Source: Anodontia alba
Taxonomy: Eukaryota; Mollusca; Bivalvia; Lucinida; Lucinidae
Direction: 5' to 3'
DNA: 64,000 bases
NCBI GenBank assembly: GCA_964016985.1
Contig: OZ024821.1
Coordinates: 90,014,093 to 90,078,092, forward strand
Shown here: piece after piece, positions 1-11,085 of the stretch
Layout: every line of letters starts with the position of its first letter
How positions within the stretch are numbered: position 1 is the stretch's first letter
The notes under the pieces: generated by a model
Database searches by the model: none
Told to the model about the DNA's origin: nothing
Seen by the model: only the letters and a program-made list of their open reading frames with translations
Made by a program: the position numbers and the translations under genes

Positions 1-1100
1 CAAACTTACACATAAACCAAAGTCCTCTGATTGGGTGCAAAACGAAAGCGTGTACTTTTTTATCACTAATTTCATATCATTATCTGGTCTAATATGAGGA
101 AATATACAATTAATATTGCCTTAGGTAAGTAGAGATAATCACCGATGAGCCGATGAGCAGATAATTGGATTACTATATATGTACTAAAACTGTCTTAAAT
201 TGGATATAAACTAATACCTTGAGGATACGCTGCAGCTATATTAAACCAGAAAGTGAATAGACGGATTTTAATTGACAAGACACAAAATGATGTTGTTACC
301 AGTTGAAGTAGCTCAGTGGTCACCCCTTGCGCAAGCAGCTCCTGTCCTGACGTCTGTGGCTGCTGTGCTTCGCAGATAAAGACGGTCGATGCATGCTCTG
401 TGGGGATGTGCATGCTTGCCAACATCTGCATTTTAACGTTGCACTTTCATCTTTTGGGGTTTAGTGCTACTGATGCAGATAAAGAAGGAATGATTTAACC
501 CATTCACACCGTAGTTTTTGAAGTAGACTTTTCTGTCTTTGATTTTAGACATATTCATTATTGCAGATAGGGTGTCAGTTAAAGCTTTAAAACGAGCGGC
601 AGTGTAGATCCTGACAAGAAAAGCAATCTCATCTGGATCAATACTGTTTGCAAAGTGATATGGTTTGGTCAGCAGACTTGAAAGAGTTAAAGCAAGCTTC
701 TGCTTTCGTTCTGATCTCAGATTGTATCATGTTTGTATTTTCTGGAAATAAAGTTGTTTAAATCAAATTCAGAAATGGACAAATCTAGAGCGCTAGCTTT
801 ATTTAGTATGGTTATATTAATTCTAGAAGTCAATGATGTATTATTCCTGTGACCCTATACTTTGTCGTAAAAACAGGGTGTGTTAAGGTCTACAGTATTA
901 GAAGACTCTTCATAAATTTGCCATTTTGTACCATTTTTAATGCGTTCGTTATTTTATAGCCGTTTTGAACAGTATAAGTGTGTCTTTATATCATGAGAGT
1001 ACCAAAATGTTCATTTTCTTTATATTACAGGGTGAAAATACTATGACTAGCATTGCTGAATGATGGTATCAAGATAATCAGATAAATTATTTATAATAAG
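1..1100. other. No gene recognised
   Basis: AT-rich, with stops in all frames. Apart from the hairpin at 597-655, I see nothing. Confidence 0.6.
597..655. repeat. AACAGTG hairpin repeat
   Basis: Motif of the family: (GC)AAACAGTGTAGACC(C/T)GATC, variable stem, and the inverse ending CTACACTGTTTGC. Here the left arm is GCAGTGTAGATCCTGACAAG and the right arm ATCAATACTGTTTGC. TTAACCCATTCAC at 495 may be the outer boundary of a larger element. Confidence 0.5.
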
Positions 1101-1117
1101 TACTTGCATTTTTTTAG

Positions 1118-1149
1118 GTGTGTGTGTGTGTGTGGGGGGGGGGGGGGGG
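1118..1149. repeat. (GT)n then poly-G microsatellite
   Basis: GTGTGTGTGTGT followed by about 15 G. Confidence 0.9.
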
Positions 1150-1423
1150 AAGGAGATAAAATAATTTTAGGTAAAAGAAAGGCTTATCTAGAATTGTGGC
1201 TAACAGTATACATCTTATCTAGATGTGTTAACATAATGCAGAATATAAAAGTTTTACGGAATTGTGAGCTTTTGGAGGATGTCACACTATTCATTTCAAT
1301 AGGTTTTTAGTACTAGTAAACTCGTTTATAAATCCGTCCTTCCCCTTCCCGTTATTTCTTACTGCTGTGCGTTCTAAGGCGGCAGTTCTAGTATTTATTT
1401 TTCTTTATTCAAGTAAAACACAC

Positions 1424-1512
1424 AACGTCTTAACAGCATCGCTCCGACGTCGCCGCGACGTCATGACGTCGCGGCGACGTCTGAGCGATGCTGTTACAAT
1501 GTTGTGTGTTAG
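1424..1512. repeat. GACGTC-rich palindrome
   Basis: CACAACGTCTTAACAGCATC, GCTC and CGACGTCGCCGCGACGTC mirror around ATGAC, with arms of about 42 bp. Four GACGTC sites fall inside. Confidence 0.8.
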
Positions 1513-1688
1513 CTGGGATCTATGTCCTTTTTACTGCTCGCTACGGTATTGCGTGTTTTACCCTGTTTGTTTTCTTATCGTTGCGTTTGCTGTGTCCTAA
1601 CTGGCATTATGATCGCCACATTTGGGGAAAAGGAGGTGGTTGCTTTGTTTTTCTATGATTCATTATGTGTGTGCTCTCCGTCGTTATT

Positions 1689-1969
1689 CATCACAAAAAC
1701 ACGCCTATATAATGTTTACCCCCTTAAACCCCACTTTTATATAGTAAAACTGGGGTTTACAGAGGTATACATTATTTTTCTTATTTCTGCTCAAAAACAT
1801 AGATTGTGGCTACTCGTTAGAACCGCCTCGCCGAGGCGGTTCTAACGAGTACCCACAATCTATGTTTTGAGCAGAAATATAAAAAAAATATCAGAATTTT
1901 TATCTGAAAATTTTGCATTTTTTGATGGTATAATGTTCAGTATATTTGAATAGGCTTGTTTTCGTAATG
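1689..1969 (-). mobile_element. HP280 palindromic MITE, copy 1
   Basis: The family consensus starts CATTACGAAAACACGCC and ends GGC(A/G)TGTTTTCGTGATG. Between them lies a near-perfect palindrome of about 45-bp arms (ATTTCTGCTCAAAACATAG, GATTGTGGGTACTCGTTAG, AACCGCCTCG) and, on one side only, a second inverted pair, CCCCTGTAAACCCCAGTTTT / AAAGTGGGGTTTAAGGGGGTC. This copy is in the minus orientation (the CCCC/GGGG side comes first). No coding content and no consistent target duplication was found for the family. Confidence 0.85.
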
Positions 1970-1974
1970 TATTT

Positions 1975-1990
1975 TCTCTCTATCTCTCTC

Positions 1991-2025
<35 letters not shown>
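1975..2025. repeat. (CT)n microsatellite
   Basis: CTCTCT with scattered CTAT, directly after HP280 copy 1. Confidence 0.9.
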
Positions 2026-2029
<4 letters not shown>

Positions 2030-2386
2030 TTCATGAGTGGGCTATGATTTTTTTTCTGGACATCTTCATTACAACTTTGGCAAGATTGTTTATGGGTAAT
2101 CATTTATGGTGGGTATAAACGGTGAACTCTTTGATCTATATCAGTTACTACCGTGTGTAATGACAGACAACACAGGCCATTATTCTCACGGTCGACGATC
2201 CTCAATAACTAACCTGTTTAATTAGTCTGTCTACTTATTCATCGGATTTCAATATTTTACAGTATTTATTCATATCTGATATATTATTTGACCCCTGCCA
2301 CGGGAAAACAGACAGTATACATAAGGCTGTTGCGATGTTGATTATCAGACGTTAACTCTTAATGCACCAAGCAAAACTGTGGCAGA

Positions 2387-2660
2387 CATTACGAAAACAT
2401 GCGTATTATAATATATTGAAAATTTCATCACCAAAACTAAAAGTTTTCAGATAAAAAATCTGATATTTTTCATATTTCTGCACAAAACATAGATTGTGGA
2501 TACTCGTTAGGGCCGCCTTGCCGAGGCGGTTCTAACGAGTATCCATAATCTATGTTTTGAGCAGAAATTAGAAATATATCAGAATTTTTAACTGAAAACT
2601 TTCAGGGTTTTTTTGGTGGTGAAATTTTCAATATATTTGAATAGGCTTGTTTTCGTAATG
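2387..2660. mobile_element. HP280 MITE, copy 2 (symmetrical variant)
   Basis: Unlike the other copies, both outer arms are of the AATATATTGAAAATTTCA type, and the CCCC/GGGG segment is missing. This makes almost the whole 274 bp one palindrome. AGA flanks both ends, which could be a 3-bp duplication but is not seen at other copies. Confidence 0.8.
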
Positions 2661-2984
2661 AGATCGACAATTTTGACCTGTTGCTTTGACCTTAACATTT
2701 AATAGTCATAAGAATATGTCCATAGTACAATTTAGGCATGCGTTCCACATCATAGAGCTTTTCACGCACTTGTTCAGGTAATGTCTGTTTTACCAGTTCA
2801 TGCAGTAAACGTATTCTTATAATTATTGTTATAAAAAAGTCAAAGCGTCAGGTCAGTTTGGTCGGCTTATACCAGTTAGTTTATTGAACAAATTATAAAG
2901 GGAAAATATACAATTAAATAATTTAACTAACACTCCTATCTACTCGGTGGGCAGACAAAGTTGAAGCTACTTTGAGTCGACGTC

Positions 2985-2986
<2 letters not shown>

Positions 2987-3019
<33 letters not shown>

Positions 3020-3092
3020 CAAAATTATGCGCCTACTGAGCAGTAAGTTTTATCTTGTGCATGAGATGTTTTTTTTTTTTTTCGTTTTTTTT
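2987..3092. repeat. Poly-T tracts
   Basis: Runs of about 33 T (2987-3019) and two shorter runs (3068-3092) around a short unique stretch. Confidence 0.9.
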
Positions 3093-3143
3093 TTATTCTA
3101 ACCATTCTAACCCTTTCAGCCCTATAGACCCTTATGGCTACAT

Positions 3144-3210
3144 TTGCAAGCAGTGTAGAACCAGATGAGACAGCTCGTTATGAGCTGTCTCATCAGGATC
3201 CACACTGTCA
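3144..3210. repeat. AACAGTG hairpin repeat
   Basis: Stem of TGAGACAGCTCG and TGAGCTGTCTCA, a tip different from most other copies but fully paired. The flanks TAACCCTTTCAGCC and GGGTGAATGGGCTAA are loosely inverted. Confidence 0.65.
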
Positions 3211-3443
3211 TTTTGTTATTGATATTTGAGTGTAACCCCTAGTTGCAACAATGGATGTCTCCAAATTCAGAGATAAAAGAGTCCATTTCAGAAAGTCACG
3301 GGTGAATGGGCTAATAAGTGATACACTTACCGGTTTCTTTTTCTAAGACATCGGAATCAAAATCCATGAGGTACTTCACATAGATAGCATTCTCTTCTCA
3401 CTCCATCTTGCTTTCAGTAAATAAAACATCGTGTGCTTTAACC

Positions 3444-3916
3444 TTAACCCCTCGCTTGGCTGAATCAGCAGACGAAAATGCATGATATTTCTCTTATTTG
3501 TTCCCAGAAAATAGCTTTGACATTTCATGCAAATTAGACAATATGCATGAAATGACAAAGCCTTTTTTCTTGGAAAAAAAAAACATCATGAAAACATGCC
3601 TATATAATTTTGACCCCCTAAAACCCCACTTTTATATAGTAAAAGTGGGGTTTACAAGGGTATACATGATTTTTCTTATTTCTGCTCAAAACATCGAATG
3701 TGGGTATTCGTTAGAACCGCCTTGATTTCCAACGAGTACTCACAATCTATGTTTGGAGCAGAAATATGAAAAATATTAGAATTTTTTAGCTGAAAATTTT
3801 ACATTTTTTGTTGGTAAAAATTTCCGTATATTTGAATAGGCATGTTTTCGTAATGAAAAGAAAAATACTTCAAAATGGCGTCTGCTGAAAATTTAATCCA
3901 GAGTGCTAAGTGTTAA
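3444..3916. mobile_element. TTAA-A hairpin MITE (piggyBac-type ends), carrying HP280 copy 3
   Basis: Family pattern: TTAA, CGCTTAGCACTCTGG, AGCAGACGACA, a hairpin of GCTTTGACATTTCATGCAAA and its inverse, TGTCGTCTGCTG, CCAGAGTGCTAAGCG, TTAA. Here the hairpin loop is short (TTAGACAATATG). The right arm is split by 272 bp of HP280 sequence and resumes at 3856 with AAAGAAAAATACTTC. Confidence 0.75.
3584..3855 (-). mobile_element. HP280 MITE, copy 3, inserted in a TTAA hairpin element
   Basis: Minus orientation. The right core arm is shortened (GAACCGCCTTGATTTCCAAC), so the palindrome centre is damaged. It lies inside the TTAA-A element at 3444-3916, splitting its right arm in an A-rich run. Confidence 0.8.
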
Positions 3917-4264
3917 GACTATAACGTATGAAACGTCCTCCGTTTATGTAACGTCATTGGCTGCGTAAAAATTTAGTTTATTATGAACATCACAGATATT
4001 ACCTGTATAATTAGAGCTTAAAATAGTGTGTTTACAACATTTCGCCATATGTTCAGGCAGATATTGGATTTGGTCGTTGCCAGCCTCTATCGACAAAGAT
4101 CAATATGTTGACAACGAAGCCAGGATACAATTCTACCATACTTCCCCGAAGTATTCGGTCTACACTGTTCGCCAATTAGCTAGCAGTTAAAGACACATCA
4201 ACAGTTAGGAAAATTGACTTGTTCAAATTATAGGAGAAATATAGTACAAAAGTATCGGGATATT

Positions 4265-4470
4265 GAAAGCTAAGCACTCTGGGTAAAAAAATCAGCCGAC
4301 GACATTTAAAAAGAAAAATGTTCTTACTTTTTCCAGAAAATAGGCTTTGACTTTTCATGCAAATTGTCTCCTTTGGAGATCATTTGCATCAATTCTCTAG
4401 GCCTATTTGCTGAAAAAAAAATAACAAAAAAATATGTCCAGTTTGTCGTCTGGAGAGTGGTAAAAGTTAA
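4265..4470. mobile_element. TTAA-A hairpin MITE
   Basis: GCTAAGCACTCTGGG...CAGCCGACGACA...GGCTTTGACTTTTCATGC with a right arm ending GGAGAGTGGTAAAAGTTAA. The left TTAA is mutated to GAAA. Confidence 0.7.
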
Positions 4471-4927
4471 GGTAAATACGGTGAACAATTATCTGTGTGG
4501 AGATAAGCACTTGTTCTTGCACTGTTTCTACTCAGGTGACCGTGTTACTGCGGTACATGTGAACTGTAGCAGTATTGAGCACACTTCTGCGACAGGGATA
4601 AATGGAAGATTCTCATAGCAGCAGGCAGACGACACTCTAAACTATGTTGTTTAGAAAACAAGGTTTTAATATCTTACGTGACATGTCTGCCTATCAATGA
4701 CAAACATTAATTTCTCTGAAAGGTGAAACAATATTGGAATGCCTGTAGCTAAAATATGTGACGATCGACTCCCAGGAAATGCCACAATCACGAAGCAGCC
4801 CTCCTCTCCCAACACATGAAACGAAGGAGTGATGAGGAACAAATAATGACAAATCAAATAGCACATAAATCACAGACGCACGCACAAAGAAGAATTGCAA
4901 CAGAGTAACCACCTTGTGAATAGCGCT

Positions 4928-5146
4928 TTAACGCTTAGCACTGTGGATAAAAATTTCAGCAGACGACATTTTGAAATATTTTTTTCTTATTTTTACCCAG
5001 AAACAGGACATGCCATTTCATGTAAATTGTCTCCTAAGGAGACACTTTGCATGAAGTGTCAAATCCTGTTACCTGCGGAAAAAAAAAAAGAAAAATATCA
5101 TCAATTTGTCGCCCGCTGAAACATCCCAGAGAGTGGTAAAGGTTGA
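4928..5146. mobile_element. TTAA-A hairpin MITE
   Basis: TTAACGCTTAGCACTGTGG at the left and GAGAGTGGTAAAGGTTGA at the right. The central hairpin is GACATGCCATTTCATG...CATGAAGTGTC with loop TCTCCTAAGGAGA. Confidence 0.72.
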
Positions 5147-5293
5147 AGGATAGCCTGATTTTACAGTTCTGTTGTATTCTGTTCCAAACGCTACCATATT
5201 TACTCTAAGACACCTCAACTTCTTACTATAATTGTTCTAAAATTTGAACAAGTACAATTTACTACCCGATGTAGTGGCTAAAATTGCATGATG

Positions 5294-5363
5294 AAACAAA
5301 CAATGTAGACCCTGACGAGACGCCGCGTTCTGTGGCGTCTCATCAGGGTCTACACTGTTTGCT
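5294..5363. repeat. AACAGTG hairpin repeat
   Basis: ACAATGTAGACCCTGACGAG, GACGCCGCGTTCTGTGGCGTC tip region, then the inverse to ACACTGTTTGC. It directly precedes the 30-bp minisatellite. Confidence 0.7.
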
Positions 5364-5369
5364 CAGGAC

Positions 5370-5635
5370 TGTCTGACCGAATACATACGGTAAATACATA
5401 CGGTGTCCGAAAACACACGGTAAATACGATATTGTCCGAATACACATGGTAAGTACGGTACTGTCCGAATACACATGGTAAGTACGGTACTGTTTGAATA
5501 CATACGGTAAATACGGTAGTCCGAATACACACGATAAATACGGTACTGTCCGAATACATACGGTAAATACGGTATTGTCCGAATTCACACGGTAAATACG
5601 GTACTGTTCGAATACATACGGTAAATACGGTATTT
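5370..5635. repeat. Minisatellite of about 30-bp units
   Basis: About nine units of the pattern CCGAATACA(C/T)ACGGTAAATA followed by CGGTACTGT. Chance open frames on the minus strand are translations of the repeat. Confidence 0.85.
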
Positions 5636-5639
5636 CTGT

Positions 5640-6230
5640 TACAGTTGTTAAATCTTCAGTTATTGGTTTTGTTTTAGATGAATATCTTTTTGTTTAGTCA
5701 TTTCGTGTGATTAAATATTTATTGGTGCCTTGGGAGGGTTGCAAAGTTGCATTTCATTGAGTCTTCTATTTTCATTTTTTGCGTTCTTTGCTTTCAATGA
5801 ATCTTTTTTCTCCAAACTTTATTTACATCTAATATAAAAGAGTTAATCTATCTTGATCCATCTAGTCTGAATCTACGCTGGTTTTCAAACCTCTGGTTAC
5901 CGCCTGTGAAGCCAAAATGATTAAGGTGAAAACTTCCCCGTCCCGTACCGCCCTCGCAAAGGAAGACAACATTTTTTGCAGACGGGAAGTTGTTTCCTTA
6001 ATATTTGAAACGTTTAGCTCTTTCACTGCCAAAGGCGATAATAATATGCTTTTGCAAACAGCGTAGATCCAGATGAGACGGCTCATAGCTCCGGAAAAGC
6101 CACTTCTTTCGAACAAAAAAAAGTGTGCAGATATAAAATTATAAGATGGTACCCGTCTTGTCCAGAGTCATGTAAGCCATAAAATGTAGTACAGGAATAA
6201 TCAGGAATATTTTATAAAGAGGTCCAGCGA
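5640..6230. other. No gene recognised
   Basis: Unique-looking AT-rich sequence with one partial hairpin arm at 6052-6092. Confidence 0.55.
6052..6092. repeat. AACAGTG hairpin, left arm only
   Basis: GCAAACAGCGTAGATCCAGA then GACGGCTCATAGC; the right arm is missing. Confidence 0.45.
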
Positions 6231-6239
6231 AAACACGAG

Positions 6240-6536
6240 AAAGAGAGTTGGGTTGAATTGGAGTTGAACGGCCTAGTCAACACTGTTGAGGTCATGTCCA
6301 GCTGGACAGTTTACCGAACCACACTTTTCCTGGACAGGCTTAGTTCTCTGGCACATTCTTTTCCAGAAACTGACAACTGCTGTTCTTGAATCAGCGGAAG
6401 GGAGAGAATGACCGTTGAACATATTCCATGATAATATTCACAAAAAAAAAGTTGTCGGGCCCGGCAGGGATCAAAACCCGCGACCATCTGATGACCAGTC
6501 GGACGCGCATCCGACTGAGCCACCGAAGCCGGCGCA
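6240..6536 (-). mobile_element. tRNA-derived SINE, copy 1
   Basis: The head (minus strand, from 6536) reads GCCGGCTTCGGTGGCTCAGT, with an A-box-like TGGCTCAGTCGG, and the B-box-like GGTTTTGATCC after CGCGG. The body, with CATTCTCTCCCTTCCGCTGA and TTCAAGAACAGCAGTTGTCA, is shared with 30893-31170. The 3' end is uncertain. Confidence 0.65.
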
Positions 6537-7074
6537 AGAAAGAGAGAATGAACAGGAAGATATGCACTCAGAACAAATACTTAATCTATAAGCCAAGAGC
6601 CCAGCTTCCTTTTCCCCAAGTGAGGTAATCCCAAATCTAGATAAAAGAGAACAAACACGAGCAAGCTAGCGACCCGTGATTTATCAACAATGACTACGCA
6701 GCCACAGACCACAATGTAATACAAAGAAAACACTTTGTCAGAACCACTGCCTTAGAATGGTCTGATTTAAAAAAAAATCATTTAGTATAAATGCTTGGGA
6801 GGACATAATAACTGCAAAGTGCTGAAATTTCGCTTGCTAATTCTCCAAATACTGTAGCCCCTTAAATAATCTTGTCTGCAGTAAATTTTATGGGTGTTAC
6901 ATAGACTTGTAAATGTAATTGGGTTTAACACGATGATCTTCCATATTTCGTAAATAAAATTGTATGGGTAAGAATACAGAAATATCTACTGATGACCTAT
7001 TATAGTAACAACTGTAATGACTGTCCAGTCCATACTATTGTCTAATATAAAATTAGCCGGACCACAGCATTTCC

Positions 7075-7268
7075 TAGACGATTCCATGAGCGCCAGGCGA
7101 AGACTCGGGTCAGCCTGCGCATCTGCATGGTTTGCCTATAGCAATCGGTGTCCGTCTGAAGATCCTTTGGAACCATAGCTACCTACAGAGTGCTTTGCGA
7201 AAACTTGGATCAGACTGCGCGGATGCGCATGCTGATCCGAGTCTCCGCTGGGCGCACATGTAATCGTT
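7075..7268. repeat. Dispersed GCGCANNCGC repeat (AGACTCGGATCAG family)
   Basis: Contains GCGAAGACTCGGGTCAGCCT and, 125 bp on, GATCAGACTGCGCGGATGCG plus GGGCGCACATGTAATCGT. Related blocks occur at about 37690-37775, 40170-40385, 46795-46945 and 57045-57275. Each has short self-complementary pieces; no coding potential. Confidence 0.45.
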
Positions 7269-7400
7269 GTAGGAAATGCTCAAATCTCTTCAATATACCA
7301 TCATATCGGCATGTAAGACGGAAATTTTCGCAGCAGCCCAACAAACGAAATATAAAAGTTTATATATGTTTAAAATGACTTCGCGAAGTCTCTAGAAACA

Positions 7401-7875
7401 CATCCTCGGTAACCCAGATGTGACCCATTACGTTACACTTCATTCATCACCCATGGGACAACTCGCTTACGTTTCTTCGTCCTCATGAATTATTAATGAG
7501 GGCATCTGATTGGTGATCTCAGTATTTCCATGAGAAATTTTAATCTATTTTTATCTGGCATACTCCGCAAATAACGTCATCGTTCTATGTTTGTTTTGCG
7601 AATATCCAATCATATCGTTCGTTGCAATCCAGACATGGTATTAATTGCTGGCGAAAACGTTTATCGGGGTTTCCTGAGTTATTTTTAGTAACGGAAGAAG
7701 AACAAATGATTCTTCCGCAAAAGAGAGTAGCGCTATGTTAGCGACATTTTGATTAGCTATTGAGGTATTCCCCGATGCTATGAATATTCATAGAAAACGA
7801 CGTTTCGTCAGTCAGTTGTCCCAGGGGTGATGAATGAAGTGTAACGTAATGAATCACACCTGGGTTACCGAGGAT
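7401..7875. mobile_element. Mutator-like MITE with long TIRs and 9-bp target duplication
   Basis: Ends read CATCCTCGGTAACCCAG in inverted orientation, and the similarity continues inward for about 60 bp (ATTACGTTACACTTCATTCA, then a GGGACAACT block). The 9 bases CTAGAAACA lie directly outside both ends (7392-7400 and 7876-7884). A 9-bp duplication and long TIRs are the hallmark of Mutator-like elements. The 475-bp body has no transposase, so it is non-autonomous. Confidence 0.85.
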
Positions 7876-8039
7876 GCTAGAAACAGAAAACGAATGAAAA
7901 TGAGTGTATGATGAAGTTGTAACAGTAGGACCTCTGCGGACGTTTCCTCAGAGAATACTGTAAAACACTTATATTTAGCGGTCATTTTATTTTAGCGCTA
8001 AGGAAAAAAAAACAACAACAAAAAAACGCCAAAATAAAC

Positions 8040-9700
8040 AACAGGGTCCAGAGGGCCCTAATTCGCTCACCTGAGTGTCATTGTCTCCAACCTATATTAG
8101 TTATTTCAACAATTTAATGCAACATAATATATTCTAAAAGACTATCACCTTCTCTTCATAGGAATGTCTGTTTGAAAATTTTTGAAAATGAATGTTTTCG
8201 GGCGACAGGCTGGAAGTTTAAGAACTGTGTTGTACAGGCCTTGGAAGGGTGGTGGTGGTGCTTGGCACAGGTAATGGCATGTTGGCTTGTTAAGTATTAT
8301 AGACCTGGGGGAATGGGAGTGGGTGGCGGGGGCCGAGGTGCTTGATAGCAGCATGATCGCATGGTGGCTTGTTGTTGAAAAGGCATGTGAAAAACAGGGG
8401 TTGTAGGTGCTGGACAACAGAATGGTGGCGGGGAATTTTGGTAGAGGTCACCCAAGGAACATTTCTGTGAAATTATTTCAAAATCTGTCCAGCAATTTTA
8501 CAGAAGTCATTTAAAGCAAAAGTTGACAACGAATGCATATCAACTTAACTGGAAAATTAACCCTGCCCATGGCAACCATGTTTCTAGAACAATGGATTTG
8601 GATTGCGCAATTTTCACAGAATATCACCCTAGGAACATTCACGCCATGTTATTTTAAAATCCAGTCGCTACGTTTTGGTAAGAAGATTTTTTTAAAGATT
8701 TTCTATATAGGAGCATGTAGAAAATAGGCCCCTACCCCTTACAGCCATGACTTTTAATCAATCAGCATAACTTGAACAACTTTAAAAGACTGTCATCCAA
8801 GAAACATTTCTGCCATTTTTTTTTTCAAAATCTGGCTAGCAGTTTAGAGGTAAAGCTTATTTATCACTTATTTGTATATGTAAAACTAGTGGCAATTTTT
8901 TATCCCAGGGATGTAATTTGAACAATCTTGGTAGAGGTCTTGTAGAAACACTTCAAACCAGATTCGATAGCCTTAGGCCTAAAGGTTTCCGACAAGAAGA
9001 TTTTCAAGATTTTCACTATATTAGTCTAACTAGTGGCCCCCGGGTAGGGGCCATTTCTGGCCCCGTGGCTATAACTAGAACAATCTTAGTAGAAGGCCAC
9101 TAGATAAAGCTACATACCAAATTTGTAAGGTTTCTGATAGGAAATGTTTCAAGATTTTCATTATGTAAGTCTGTATAAAACTAGTGACCCCCTGCGTAGG
9201 GGCCATTTTTGACCCCAGAGCTATAATTTACATATCTCGATAGAGGTCCACTAGATGTAGCTACATACCAAATTTGGTAGCCCTTGGCCTTATGGTTTCT
9301 GAGAGAAATATTTTTTTTTTTTTTTTTTTCAAAATTTTCACTATACATGTCTATATTAAACTAGTGACCCCGGGTAGGGGCCATTTTTTGAATAATCTTG
9401 GTAGAGACCCACTAGATGAACCTACATACCAAATTTGGTAGCCCTAGGCCTTATAGTTTCGGAGAAGAATATATAAAAATAATTGCCTCTTGGTCCATGA
9501 CAACTAGAGTTCTGCTTAGATTCCAACTCTTTGAACATCTTTCAGTTAGTACCTCCCAAGGATCATTCCTGTGAAGTTTGGTCCAAATTTGCCCAGTGGT
9601 TTAGGAGGAGATGGGAATTTTGACAGACGACGGGCGACGTGTGGAAGCCGGAGAACTGGCCTATTTGAATAGCTCGCTGAGTGCTATATGCTCAGGTGAT
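8040..9700. repeat. Compound repeat with tandem ACTAGTGACCCC units
   Basis: Begins AGGGCCCTAATTCGCTCACC (8050) and ends near CTCAGGTGATCTAC (9704), with loosely inverted TCACCTGAG / CTCAGGTGA ends. From about 8885 to 9480, units of 110-170 bp repeat the blocks TACATACCAAATTTG(G)TA, AGGCCTTATGGTTTC, TTTTCACTATA and ACTAGTGACCCC with GGTAGGGGCCATTT. Near the end GACAGACGACGGGCGACG occurs, a tail common in mollusc and cnidarian repeats. No gene seen. Confidence 0.55.
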
Positions 9701-9703
9701 CTA

Positions 9704-9982
9704 CTTTACGAAAAAACGCCTATTCAAGTATATAGAAAATTTCACGTCCAAAAACTGAAAATTTTCAGATAAAAAACCCTGATATTTTTCCTATTTCTGC
9801 TCAAAACATAGATTGTGGGTACTCGTTAGAACCGCCTCGTCGAGGCGGTTCTAACGAGTACCCACAATCTATGTTTTTGAGCAGAAATAAGAAAAATAAT
9901 GTATACCCCTGTAAACCCCAGTTTTACTATATAAAAGTGGGGTTTAAGGGGGTCAATATTATATAGGCGTGTTTTCGTGATG
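9704..9982 (+). mobile_element. HP280 MITE, copy 4
   Basis: Complete. The palindrome centre is CCTCGTCGAGG. The left terminus is mutated to CTTTACG. Confidence 0.85.
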
Positions 9983-10699
9983 AAAACCGCTAATAAATAT
10001 AGAAGAAGAATAACAAACTGGCAGAAATTAGTTTTCCAATATACATCGGAAGTATGCTGTACTTGCATACAACATCTGTCAGTCAAGGGTATTGTTACCC
10101 GTGACAAAAGCAAGTGTCTATATAGACTTCTTTCGCACTTTTTTAGCACCTGTAAATAAAGACAGATAATGATCTAGCCATAATCCGGCTCAAGAGGACA
10201 GAAAAAAGGTAATACTCTTTGACAGTAATTGTCAAAAATTGCAGGTATAATTAGTAATTGATTGACGTACCAAGAAAGAAAACTACAACTAACAATAACT
10301 GAAAATCTTTTTTGTTGCGTAATTAAATAACAGAAGAAATTATTTGTGTCACTCATACACCAAGAACAATGTAATGTGGAAAACAGTCGAAAAGCATCGT
10401 GTATGACTTGTAAATCACGGTGTAGTACCTGCATACATAAGACACACAGTGCTACCTCAGAAATCACGGAGTTTTATTTTCGGAAATCGAAAATGTGCCA
10501 AAATATAAATCCGCCAAAGGTCCACTCATAAAAGCCGCCAAATCAGCTGCTGCCAAATAAAAAGTGTTTTACAGTAGGCTTCCATATACATGTATCTGTT
10601 ATGTTTGCTCTGATTAGAGGATTTTCAAGTTAGCATTTTCTAAACACAGTTGCGATTCTTTCAGTCACGACATTGAATATAAATACATGAACTTGTCTT

Positions 10700-10977
10700 C
10701 ATTACGAAAACACGCCTATTCAAATATATAGAAAATTCACCTCCAAAAACTGAAAATTTTCAGATAAAAACCTCTGATATTTTTTTTGTTTCTGCTCAAA
10801 ACATAGACTGTGGGTACTCGTTAGAACCGCCTCACTGAGGCGGTTCTAACGAATACCCACAATCTATGTTTTTGAGCAGAAATAACAAAAATAGTGTATA
10901 CCCCTGTAAACCCCAGTTTTACTATTTTAAAGTGGGGTTTAAGGGGGTCAAAATTATATAGGCATGTTTTCGTGATG
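10700..10977 (+). mobile_element. HP280 MITE, copy 5
   Basis: Complete. The palindrome centre is CCTCACTGAGG, a change from the usual CCTCGNCGAGG that keeps both arms paired. Confidence 0.85.
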
Positions 10978-11085
10978 TTTACCTTAATTTCGTTTATTGT
11001 CTTTATCTATTCCTCATCTCTCCTTCCTTTGGTGCACCAGGAGGGCTAGGCTTCGTGATTGTGGCATTTCCCGAGTATCTTCACT

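Noticed and set aside
5294..5363. Rho-independent terminator or bacterial attenuator hairpin
   Set aside because: One of about 17 dispersed copies in an animal genome with no upstream gene; it is a MITE-type repeat.
6440..6536. Functional tRNA gene
   Set aside because: A-box and B-box-like words are present, but the B box is mutated (GGTTTTGATCC) and it continues into a repeat body, so it is a SINE head.
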